A DNA stretch of 13,312 nt from JACDDK01 sp038198445. Lineage in GTDB: Bacteria > Actinomycetota > Rubrobacteria > Rubrobacterales > Rubrobacteraceae. Every line of letters begins with the position of its first letter. The stretch's first letter is position 1. This document shows, one piece after another, positions 7,575-13,312 of this stretch. The notes under the pieces are model-generated. The model saw nothing but the letters and a program-made list of their open reading frames with translations. It made no database searches and was not told the origin of the DNA. The stretch covers positions 1-13,312 of the forward strand of contig JBBPZZ010000069.1 of the NCBI GenBank assembly GCA_038198445.1, written 5' to 3'. The translations under genes and the position numbers were made by a program.

Positions 7575-8902
7575 CCGAGGCGATGCAGGCGCAGGTTCAG
7601 TCGCGGGCGGGCGCCGGGGCGCACGAGTTCTCCAGGATAAAAGAGGTCGTCTCGGGGTGGTCCGGGGTCCGGCAGTACCTGCGGGGTGGGGATGGGGGTC
7701 AGATCGTCCCGGTAGTCATCCCGAAGGACCGCCGGCGCTACGGCTGGCTGTTCCTGCTCGGCGTGGCGATCTACCTCGTCGGCTTCGCGGTCTTCGCCGG
7801 GAACGCGGCGCTCGCCGTCCTCGCGGTCCTGGGGGCGCTGTTCTTCCTGGCCCTCGCAGCGCTCTGGCTCTGGCGCGGCGCGATCGTTGAGATAGAGCAG
7901 GGGACGACCGGGGTTCTGTCGCGCTACGGAAAGATCGAAGGTACGCTCTCTCCGGGACGGCACTACCTCTGGCGGCCGTGGGACCGGGTCGAGTTCGTCG
8001 TGGACACGGCTACGGAGATCCCCTACCTCGCCCCCGTTGCCGTCTGCCCGACGCAAGAGAACGTACCGCTGAAGGCCATCGAGTTCTTCCTCAAGTTCCG
8101 CATTATCGAGCCCGTCGCCTTCGTGCGGACCATCGGGGCTTCGAACTTCGACCTCGTCCTATCGAGCGCCGTGCAGGATGCGATCCGTCAGCGCAGCCGC
8201 CAGGTGAGCACCGAGAAGGCCTACGACTTGCGCGGCTCCGACGTGGGCGACATGCAACAGTACCTGAACCGCCAGCTCGCCAGCTACGGCGTCCGCATCC
8301 TCGGGGCGAACATCCCCGACGTGCAGCTCCCGGACCAGTACCAGACCCACCTCGCCACCCGCGAGCGCGTCGCGAAAGAGTTGGCGGCCTACGAGCGCGA
8401 GTGGGAGCTAACCCGCAAGCAGCGCATCGACACGCTACTCATGGAGATAGAACGCGCGAAGAAAGACCGTGGAGCGCGGCTGATCGAAGTAAACGAAGCA
8501 CGCAACCGCGCCCGCCAGGACGTGGCCCGGATGTTAGAGGAGAAAGAGACCGAAGCCCAGCGCGTGCGCCTCGAAATAGAGACCCGCGGCCGAGCCGCCC
8601 TCACCGAAGCCGAGAACGAGGCAACCGCCCTCCGGCACCTCGGCCAGACCCACCGCGACAACCGCGCCGTCGTCCAGTACGAACTTGCCCGCCGCCGGGT
8701 CGAAGTCGGCGAGCGCCTCATGCAGCGCGCCCCTCGCCCGTTCCTGATCCGTGGTGAAGGCGGCGAGCAGTCCGCGCTCTCCACCCTCATAATGGCCCAA
8801 CTGCTGCCCCAGCTAACCCGGAACGGCTCCAACTCGGCCATAAACGGTGCCGGCGAGACCCTCCGCGAGAAAGCTCGCGGCCTCGGCGATGGAGAGGGGT
8901 AG
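7571..8902 (+). CDS. Membrane-anchored SPFH/Band 7 domain protein, second of a pair
   Basis: A 443-residue protein with the same plan as the gene before it but shorter. A polar N-terminus (1-55) precedes two hydrophobic helices (about 58-76 and 79-101). An SPFH/Band 7 domain (about 104-260) opens with GAIVEIEQGTTGVLSRYGK. A charged, Glu/Arg/Ala-rich coiled coil covers about 265-355, followed by a Gly/Asn-containing C-terminus. The acidic tail of the partner is absent. ATG 7571 is inside the ATGA overlap with the previous stop; AGGAGGG (7561-7567) is only three bases upstream, so coupled translation is likely. The shared architecture suggests an old duplication and a hetero-oligomer, as in HflK/HflC. 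No FtsH-type protease lies beside the pair. Function beyond membrane scaffolding is not visible. Confidence 0.82.
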   Translation: MTEAMQAQVQSRAGAGAHEFSRIKEVVSGWSGVRQYLRGGDGGQIVPVVIPKDRRRYGWLFLLGVAIYLVGFAVFAGNAALAVLAVLGALFFLALAALWLWRGAIVEIEQGTTGVLSRYGKIEGTLSPGRHYLWRPWDRVEFVVDTATEIPYLAPVAVCPTQENVPLKAIEFFLKFRIIEPVAFVRTIGASNFDLVLSSAVQDAIRQRSRQVSTEKAYDLRGSDVGDMQQYLNRQLASYGVRILGANIPDVQLPDQYQTHLATRERVAKELAAYEREWELTRKQRIDTLLMEIERAKKDRGARLIEVNEARNRARQDVARMLEEKETEAQRVRLEIETRGRAALTEAENEATALRHLGQTHRDNRAVVQYELARRRVEVGERLMQRAPRPFLIRGEGGEQSALSTLIMAQLLPQLTRNGSNSAINGAGETLREKARGLGDGEG

Positions 8903-8953
8903 CGAGAACGGCGTTGTGTCGTCGGAAGGGTGGCGTTTGACCGAGTTGACCCA

Positions 8954-8981
8954 TGGTGAGAGCCTACCTTCGCTCCCACCA
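8954..8981 (-). terminator. Stem-loop after the small zinc-ribbon gene
   Basis: TGGTGAGAGC (8954-8963) and GCTCCCACCA (8972-8981) form a 10-pair stem with an 8-base loop. In minus-strand RNA all ten pairs form (one G-U); in plus-strand RNA one becomes an A-C mismatch. It starts 17 bases after the minus-strand stop codon at 8998. No T-run follows on either strand, so it may be a 3' stabilising hairpin rather than a full terminator. Confidence 0.4.
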
Positions 8982-8997
8982 CGGATCATCAAACTAC

Positions 8998-9159
8998 TTA
9001 CCGGCTCGACCGATTGAGGGAAGCACACTCCGAGCAGAGCGGCTTGCCGCCCGTACCCAAGCGCACGTTCTCGCGCTCGATGTTGTTGCCGGTGTTGCAG
9101 TTAGTGTTGTTGTGGTAGACACTCGACTTGATCGAGTGCCATGCGCTGGTGCGGGGCAT
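8998..9159 (-). CDS. Small zinc-ribbon-like protein (53 residues), uncharacterised
   Basis: A short minus-strand gene of 53 codons. The core has paired cysteines: one in HNNTNCNTGNNIE (Cys21) and a CSEC pair (Cys42, Cys45), joined by a GTGGKPLC turn. A conserved-looking His16 in VYHNN could be a fourth ligand, so a small zinc-binding fold is inferred. I believe short proteins with a GNNIE...GTGGKPLC..C pattern recur in diverse bacteria as hypothetical proteins, but this was not searched. ATG 9159 is backed by AAGGAC (9170-9165) five bases upstream, and a stem-loop lies just past the stop. Nothing in the sequence indicates its function. It faces the SPFH operon tail to tail and borders an AT-richer pocket. 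Confidence 0.7.
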   Translation of the reverse strand: MPRTSAWHSIKSSVYHNNTNCNTGNNIERENVRLGTGGKPLCSECASLNRSSR

Positions 9160-9164
9160 GTTCT

Positions 9165-9170
9165 GTCCTT
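9165..9170 (-). promoter_or_regulatory. Ribosome binding site of the small zinc-ribbon gene
   Basis: AAGGAC on the minus strand is five bases from ATG 9159. It supports the reality of this short gene. Confidence 0.55.
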
Positions 9171-9209
9171 TCGTTCAGCCCTCAAGAAACAACACGCGCT
9201 TATCAATTC

Positions 9210-9238
9210 TTGATGTCGGTGATCTGATCCTATAAAAT
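9210..9238 (+). promoter_or_regulatory. Promoter-like pair in the intergenic pocket
   Basis: TTGATG (9210-9215), 17 bases, then TAAAAT (9233-9238), inside TATAAAAT. A transcript would begin near 9245 and meet the T-tailed hairpin at 9292-9325, about 80 bases on. The local AT content raises the chance of a coincidental match. Confidence 0.35.
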
Positions 9239-9291
9239 GGCACGTGAAAAGCTCCTTAAAACGTTTAGGCGCGTTCGGGGGTTTTCGCATC

Positions 9292-9325
9292 GAGGCTGGC
9301 GTTGGCGCGTCAGCCTCATCTTTTT
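9292..9325 (+). terminator. Intrinsic terminator-like hairpin, plus strand
   Basis: GAGGCTG (9292-9298) pairs with CAGCCTC (9311-9317), with further inner GCG/CGC pairing. ATC and five Ts (9321-9325) follow. The T-run is on the plus strand, so it should stop rightward transcripts, either a short local RNA or read-through from the SPFH operon. It also lies 12 bases past the stop of the minus-strand gene ending at 9330, where it would form a hairpin without a U-tract. Confidence 0.55.
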
Positions 9326-9329
9326 GCTC

Positions 9330-9938
9330 TCATTCTCTCAATTCGCTCGATTCTTCCTGATCCTCATTGACGCTAGTTTGCTCTGTCAAACGATAGCGGT
9401 TCGGCTCAGACCCGGATCCTTTTGAGACAAGCACAAGATCGCCCGCATTAGCTAGCCTACGAAGAATGCTAGACACTGTAGCGGCCTTAAGAAGATCTTC
9501 ATATTGGGGAAAACGTTTTTCCAATTCGAGTCTGATCTCGCCCTGTATTACATCTCGATCAGCCGGAAATTCTGAGAGAAGCTTTTCGATCTCACGACGC
9601 ACAGAAAATCTTTCCGTACCTATGCCGTTTTGATTGCTAGACGAATCGGAGGCTGATATTACCCCGTTTGGGCGTTCTGTAGCGCTTGATTTTACGCCGG
9701 ACAATTCCGACTCTCCATCTTCACGAATCGGCTTTGGAATAGTTTTAGGTTCCTCACCATTCTCTAAAGCAATTGCTACGCTATTGACAGCCTGTTGAAG
9801 GGCTTCTCTGCGGGTTTTGTATCTGAGGTTCAAAACCTCTATCTCTCTCTCATGCTCCACGCTTACGTCTTTTAGCGCAGTCTCTAGTTCAGAGAGGGTG
9901 TTCTTTAACTTTGTCTGCCATCCGCTATCCATATCCAA
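9330..9938 (-). CDS. Hypothetical protein with N-terminal coiled coil and C-terminal winged-helix-like domain
   Basis: A 202-residue protein not recognised as a named family. Residues 8-60 are helical and charged (heptad-like Leu/Ala with Glu/Lys/Arg), probably a coiled coil. Residues 61-109 are a polar linker rich in Ser, Gly, Glu and Asn. Residues 110-185 look like a winged helix-turn-helix: a helix FSVRREIEKLLSEFP, a second helix, then ATVSSILRRLANAGDLVLV (153-171) as the candidate recognition helix leading into a wing ending PNRYRL. The tail is acidic. A DNA-binding or oligomeric regulatory role is inference. Base composition (about 43-47% G+C in the lines counted) is far below the flanks, suggesting transfer. 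The TTG at 9938 opens the frame; ATG 9932, two codons in, is an equally good start given the promoter position. Confidence 0.68.
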   Translation of the reverse strand: MDMDSGWQTKLKNTLSELETALKDVSVEHEREIEVLNLRYKTRREALQQAVNSVAIALENGEEPKTIPKPIREDGESELSGVKSSATERPNGVISASDSSSNQNGIGTERFSVRREIEKLLSEFPADRDVIQGEIRLELEKRFPQYEDLLKAATVSSILRRLANAGDLVLVSKGSGSEPNRYRLTEQTSVNEDQEESSELRE

Positions 9939-9943
9939 TGAAA

Positions 9944-9972
9944 AGTATAAGGATGAGCTAGGTAATTGTCAA
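9944..9972 (-). promoter_or_regulatory. Near-consensus promoter of the coiled-coil/winged-helix gene
   Basis: On the minus strand TTGACA (9972-9967) and TATACT (9949-9944) are exactly 17 bases apart. This is the best -35/-10 pair found in the window. Predicted transcription starts near 9937, at or next to the TTG start and about five bases before ATG 9932, leaving no room for a ribosome binding site. Confidence 0.75.
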
Positions 9973-10003
9973 GAGCGTCTAGCGGCCTGTTGATAGACGG
10001 GGT

Positions 10004-10041
10004 AAACGCAAGCAAATTTGTCGTGATGAGCTTGCGTTTTT
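10004..10041. terminator. Stem-loop between cimA and the coiled-coil gene
   Basis: AAACGCAAGC (10004-10013) and GCTTGCGTTT (10030-10039) make a perfect 10-pair stem with a 16-base loop. Plus-strand RNA would carry five Us (10037-10041); minus-strand RNA only three, inside the stem. By position it would serve the minus-strand cimA operon, whose stop is about 115 bases before it. The rest of 9973-10153 shows no gene. Confidence 0.45.
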
Positions 10042-10153
10042 CGAGTGTTGGGTTGCTTTGTCTAAAGCCTCGGTTTCTTAAAGAGCCGCTAGGATTTTCA
10101 GTGTAAAATGGATTATAGGTGCAAGGCCAAATGTAGGTATGAAGAGTCTGCGG

Positions 10154-11719
10154 TTAATCTTTCTCCGCCCCGTTCACCCCATACTCTAGCCCATCCACGA
10201 GCGCCTGCCAGCTCGCTTCGATAATGTTCTCGCCGATGCCAACGGCGCCCCAGACGCGCTTGCCGTCGGTGGAGTCTATGAGGACGCGGGTGGTGGCGGC
10301 GGTGGCGCGGTGCTCGTCCAGGATGCGGACCTTGTAGTTGCTCAGGTGGATCTCCTGTAGCTCCGGGTAGTGCGGCCCGATTGCCTCGCGCAGAGCTTTG
10401 TCCAAAGCATTTACGGGACCGTTCCCCTCGGCGGTGGAGATGACACGTTCGCCCTTTACCAGCAGCTTTATGGTTGCCTCGACGGTAGTCTCTCCGTCGG
10501 CGCGCTTTTCGGAGATGATCCTGAAGCTCTCCAACTCGAAGAGCGGCCTGTCCTCCCCGGTCGTCCGGCCGATGAGCAGCGCGAGCGACGCGTCCGCCGC
10601 TTCGTAGTGATAGCCTTCGTACTCCCGCTGCTTTATGGCCGAGAGGATCTCCGTGGCGTCCCCGGCCTCAAGCCCAAGCTCCTCGGCCTTCGCCCGGATG
10701 GAATTCTTCCCGGATAGCTCCCCGACCGGCGTGCGCCGCACGTTTCCCACGGACTCCGGCGCGATGTGCTCGTAGGTCGCCGGGTCCTTGGAGATGCCGT
10801 CTACGTGCAGCCCGCCCTTGTGCGCGAAGGCGCTCCGGCCCACGTAGGGTCGGTGCGAATCCGGCGTCAGGTTCATTAACTCGGAGACGTAGTTGGATGC
10901 CTCGGTGAGCCTCTTTAGCTTCTCGTCCTCCATTACGTTCAGGCCCATCTTTAGCTGCATATTGGCGATGGTGGTTACGAGGTCGCAGTTGCCGGTGCGC
11001 TCGCCGACGCCGTTGATCGTCCCCTGCACGTGCGTCGCCCCGGCCTCGATGGCCGCCAGCGCGTTAGCGACCCCGCACCCGGCGTCGTTGTGCGTGTGGA
11101 TGCCGACCTCCACATCGTCCTTCTCCGCGAACTCCCGCACCGTACGCGCCACGATAGCTTTTAGCTCCGTAGGTAGCGTCCCGCCGTTGGTGTCGCACAG
11201 AACGAGCGTCGTCGCGCCAGATTCGGCGGCGGCGCGCAGTACCGCGAGAGAATACTCCGGGTCGTCGCGGAAGCCGTCGAAGTAGTGCTCGGCGTCGAAG
11301 ATGACCTCTTTACCGGCGTTCGACAGGTACGCGACCGTATCTTTAACGGACGCGACGTTCTCTTCCGGGGTGGTTCGCAGGACCTTCTCGACGTGCAGTT
11401 TCCAGGTCTTGGCTACGATGCACGCTACGGACGCGGAGAGAGCCGGTAGCAGCGTAACCGCCGGGTCGTCCTCGGCCCAGCCATTCGGACGGCGGGCGCG
11501 GGTGAAGGCGACCAGTTTCGCGCTCTCCAGCTCCGAGGCGTCGAAGTCCTCGAAGAAGTCCAGGTCCTTGGGGTTGGAGGCTGGGAAGCCCGCCTCTATG
11601 TAGTGGAGTCCAAGCGCGTCCAGCTCTCGGGCTATGCGGACCTTGTCCTCGGTGGTCAGGCTCACGCCCTCGCGCTGGGTGCCGTCCCTTAGAGTTGTAT
11701 CGAATAGTTTTATGCTCAT
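10154..11719 (-). CDS. cimA: (R)-citramalate synthase
   Basis: A 521-residue enzyme of the HMGL-like (DRE-TIM metallolyase) superfamily. The catalytic LFDTTLRDGTQREG motif lies at residues 5-18. It is followed by GFPASNPKD, VLCDTNGGTLP, the metal-binding GIHTHNDAGCGVANALAA, and QGTINGVGERTGNCDL. A C-terminal LeuA-dimer-type regulatory domain (about 390-510) may bind isoleucine. The pattern, especially DAEHYFDGFRDDPEYSL and SAFAHKGGLHVDGI, fits the CimA group rather than 2-isopropylmalate synthase. The reaction condenses pyruvate and acetyl-CoA to (R)-citramalate, the first step of threonine-independent isoleucine synthesis. ATG 11719 is chosen over an upstream in-frame start because it begins exactly at the conserved domain. 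It lies two bases after the leuB stop, with GGGAGAAGG about 12 bases upstream. A 2-isopropylmalate synthase activity cannot be fully excluded. Confidence 0.9.
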   Translation of the reverse strand: MSIKLFDTTLRDGTQREGVSLTTEDKVRIARELDALGLHYIEAGFPASNPKDLDFFEDFDASELESAKLVAFTRARRPNGWAEDDPAVTLLPALSASVACIVAKTWKLHVEKVLRTTPEENVASVKDTVAYLSNAGKEVIFDAEHYFDGFRDDPEYSLAVLRAAAESGATTLVLCDTNGGTLPTELKAIVARTVREFAEKDDVEVGIHTHNDAGCGVANALAAIEAGATHVQGTINGVGERTGNCDLVTTIANMQLKMGLNVMEDEKLKRLTEASNYVSELMNLTPDSHRPYVGRSAFAHKGGLHVDGISKDPATYEHIAPESVGNVRRTPVGELSGKNSIRAKAEELGLEAGDATEILSAIKQREYEGYHYEAADASLALLIGRTTGEDRPLFELESFRIISEKRADGETTVEATIKLLVKGERVISTAEGNGPVNALDKALREAIGPHYPELQEIHLSNYKVRILDEHRATAATTRVLIDSTDGKRVWGAVGIGENIIEASWQALVDGLEYGVNGAEKD

Positions 11720-11721
11720 CT

Positions 11722-12795
11722 CTATGCCACACCTTCTCCCGCCGCGACCCACCGGCTCACGGCCTTCGTTACTTCTTCGGTCTTCTTCTTCCCGCCCAGG
11801 TCGGGGGTGAGGAAATGGGCTTCCAGAGCCACCGATACACCCTGCTCTATCGCCTTGGCCACGTCCGGGCGGCCTAGAGTGTGGCGGAACATCATCGCCG
11901 CCGAGAGGATGGTCGCGTAGGGGTTTGCCTTGCCGGTCCCTGCGATGTCCGGGGCGGAGCCGTGGACGGGCTCGAAGATACCGGGTGAGCCGGGCTCTCC
12001 CAGGCTCGCGCTCGGCAGCATCCCCATCGAGCCGGGGAGCATGGCGGCCTCGTCGGAGAGGATGTCGCCGAAGAGGTTCTCGGTCAACATGACGTCGAAC
12101 CTGCGGGGGTCACGGATCAGGAACATCGCGGCGGCGTCGACCAGGACGTGATCCAACTCGACCTCCGGATACTCCTCCGCGACCTCCGTCACGACACTCC
12201 TCCAAAGCCTTCCCGTCGCCATCACGTTGGCCTTGTCCACGCTCGTCACCCGCCGCTTGCGCCGCTTCGCCGCGTCGAACGCGACCCGCGCCACGCGGAC
12301 TACTTCCTCCCGCGTGTAGACGCTAAGGTCACTCGCCCGCTCTTCGCCCTCCTCTTTCTCCCCGAAGTACGCCCCCCCGGTAAGCTCCCGGATGATGAGG
12401 ATGTCCACGCCTTCCACGACCTCTTTCTTGAGCGTCGAGGCCGAGAGGAGCGCCGGTAGCGCCTCGACGGGCCGCAGGTTGGCGAACGCGCCGAGGTGTT
12501 TGCGGAGTTTGAGCAGTCCCGCCTCGGGCCGGACGGAACCCTTGTCGAAGTCCGGATGGCCGACCGCTCCGAGCAGCACGGAGTCCGAAGCGCGGGCGGC
12601 TTCGAGTGTCTCGTCGGAGATGGGAGCGCCCTCGTCCCGGATCGCGACGCCCCCGATCTTCCGCTCCTCGTAGGAGAGCTTTACGCCGTAGTGCTCCGCC
12701 GCCACGTCCATCACCTCGCGCGCGGCCCCAACCACCTCCGGTCCGATGCCGTCGCCGGGTAGTAGCAGGATGTTAAAGGAGTCGCGGCCGCTCAT
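11722..12795 (-). CDS. leuB: 3-isopropylmalate dehydrogenase
   Basis: A 357-residue NAD-dependent beta-decarboxylating dehydrogenase of normal length. Family motifs are in order: LLPGDGIGPEV near the N-terminus, LLKLRKHLGAFANLRP, RELTGGAYFGE, DKANVM, the metal-binding DVMLTENLFGDILSDEAA, GMLPSASLG, and the nucleotide-binding EPVHGSAPDIAGTGKANP. It oxidises and decarboxylates 3-isopropylmalate in leucine synthesis; in citramalate-pathway organisms it also handles 3-methylmalate, giving 2-oxobutyrate. Sitting directly before cimA, with two bases between, it fits that double role. ATG 12795 is preceded at 10 bases by AAGGAG and overlaps the stop of the upstream gene (ATGA), so it is translationally coupled. 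An upstream in-frame start would add 27 residues lying inside the neighbouring gene and is rejected. Confidence 0.95.
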   Translation of the reverse strand: MSGRDSFNILLLPGDGIGPEVVGAAREVMDVAAEHYGVKLSYEERKIGGVAIRDEGAPISDETLEAARASDSVLLGAVGHPDFDKGSVRPEAGLLKLRKHLGAFANLRPVEALPALLSASTLKKEVVEGVDILIIRELTGGAYFGEKEEGEERASDLSVYTREEVVRVARVAFDAAKRRKRRVTSVDKANVMATGRLWRSVVTEVAEEYPEVELDHVLVDAAAMFLIRDPRRFDVMLTENLFGDILSDEAAMLPGSMGMLPSASLGEPGSPGIFEPVHGSAPDIAGTGKANPYATILSAAMMFRHTLGRPDVAKAIEQGVSVALEAHFLTPDLGGKKKTEEVTKAVSRWVAAGEGVA

Positions 12796-13312
12796 GATGT
12801 TTCCGCTCCTTGTCCGTTTTTCGAGATTATGTTCCGCATATTCTCCCCCTGAAATTCTGGTCGGGCTTCGAGCCATTTCCGTCCGCCGGAGCCTAAAGCT
12901 CCGGCGAGCAACTCCTCGGCCCGCTGGTCATTCACTATATTCCTCTCCTCCCACAACGTATGGAAGAGCCTCTTCAGGAAACCTTCTCCGAACTCATCGA
13001 GAGCCGCCGCGCCGAGCCGGAGCAGCATGTTCAGGAAGGCCATCTGGACTCCAGCGCTGGCGCGGCCCTTGAAGCCCCGGAACGTAAAACCGGGGTCTTC
13101 GACCAGAGACAGATGTTTCTCTAGCGGCAGGCCGACCCTGCGCGCAATGGCCGCCGCCGCTGCTTGCGGCGCGAACTCCTGGAGCCAGGCCGGAGTCCGC
13201 ACAACCTCCCGCTGGAGAAGGAAAGCGTGGGCCAGCTCGTGCCAGATAGTTAGCGGAAGTGTCGCTTGTGTGCGTGGTGTTATATCCGGTGAGAGATTTT
13301 CCGGCAACACTA
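12792..13312 (-). CDS. Gluzincin-like (HExxH) protein, N-terminus beyond the window
   Basis: The visible 172 codons carry a zinc-protease signature: HELAH (residues 24-28 of the visible part) in TIWHELAHAFLL. Sixteen residues later comes PAWLQEF, whose Glu45 is placed like the third zinc ligand in the peptidase MA (gluzincin) pattern HExxH...PxWLxEG. The rest is helical and Ala/Leu-rich, with a basic segment and the C-terminal sequence EGFLKRLFHTLWEER. No further domain is recognised. The frame is open to the window edge, so the true start is probably upstream, though a GTG at 13310 exists. The stop TGA overlaps the leuB ATG, placing it in the leuB-cimA operon, an unexpected partner. Proteolytic activity and substrate are inference. 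Confidence 0.65.
   Translation of the reverse strand, partial: VLPENLSPDITPRTQATLPLTIWHELAHAFLLQREVVRTPAWLQEFAPQAAAAAIARRVGLPLEKHLSLVEDPGFTFRGFKGRASAGVQMAFLNMLLRLGAAALDEFGEGFLKRLFHTLWEERNIVNDQRAEELLAGALGSGGRKWLEARPEFQGENMRNIISKNGQGAETS
12806..12811 (-). promoter_or_regulatory. Ribosome binding site of leuB
   Basis: AAGGAG on the minus strand lies 10 bases before ATG 12795, slightly long spacing, inside the end of the upstream gene. It supports the short form of LeuB. Confidence 0.5.

Noticed and set aside
8994..9290. 98-codon minus-strand ORF overlapping the small zinc-ribbon gene in another frame
   Set aside because: Its C-terminal half is Ser/Thr/Arg low-complexity, no ribosome site precedes it, and the competing frame has a coherent cysteine pattern.
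9237..9425. 62-codon plus-strand ORF (basic N-terminus and a hydrophobic stretch)
   Set aside because: Its start sits on the TATAAAAT box itself, with no ribosome site; it runs through the T-tailed hairpin and overlaps the 3' end of the better-supported minus-strand gene.
10112..10117. TATAAT on the minus strand upstream of the coiled-coil gene
   Set aside because: No -35 at the right distance; the TTGACA-17-TATACT pair closer to the gene is far better.

Overview
This is a GC-rich bacterial window, roughly two thirds G+C in most of the coding DNA. It uses GTG and TTG starts freely, packs genes with 4-base ATGA overlaps, and has several genes whose -10 box lies directly against the start codon (leaderless-type starts). 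That style, plus a Mrp antiporter, a PA0069/Rv2578c-type radical SAM protein and a citramalate synthase, suggests an actinobacterium, perhaps a Rubrobacter-like lineage. The genus is inference; there is no rRNA or other marker in the window.

Region 1 (1-4673, plus strand) is a monovalent-cation block. It starts inside a Mrp-type Na+/H+ antiporter operon: the 3' end of mnhD, then mnhE, mnhF and mnhG, tightly coupled. It continues with a CPA2 (KefB/KefC-like) K+:H+ antiporter carrying its own Rossmann RCK domains, and a two-TM RCK-gated K+ channel. Together these would set Na+, K+, pH and turgor balance.

Region 2 (4732-8902, plus strand) holds a PA0069-family radical SAM protein with its own promoter. 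It is followed by a two-gene operon of membrane-anchored SPFH/Band 7 proteins, overlapping by ATGA. The pair resembles HflK/HflC in layout but has no FtsH-type protease beside it.

Region 3 (8903-10153) is a less GC-rich pocket (about 45% G+C across the larger gene, by hand count). On the minus strand it contains a 53-residue zinc-ribbon-like protein and a 202-residue coiled-coil plus winged-helix protein with a near-consensus promoter. It also has a plus-strand promoter/terminator pair that could make a short RNA, and two further stem-loops. It looks like an accessory insertion.

Region 4 (10154-13312, minus strand) is a branched-chain amino acid operon: an upstream gene with a gluzincin-type HExxH motif (cut by the window edge), then leuB (3-isopropylmalate dehydrogenase) and cimA ((R)-citramalate synthase). 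LeuB and CimA would supply 2-oxobutyrate for isoleucine without threonine deaminase, with LeuB also serving leucine. LeuCD must be encoded elsewhere.

No tRNA, rRNA, CRISPR array, insertion sequence or phage module was seen. No gene-free stretch exceeds 300 bases.
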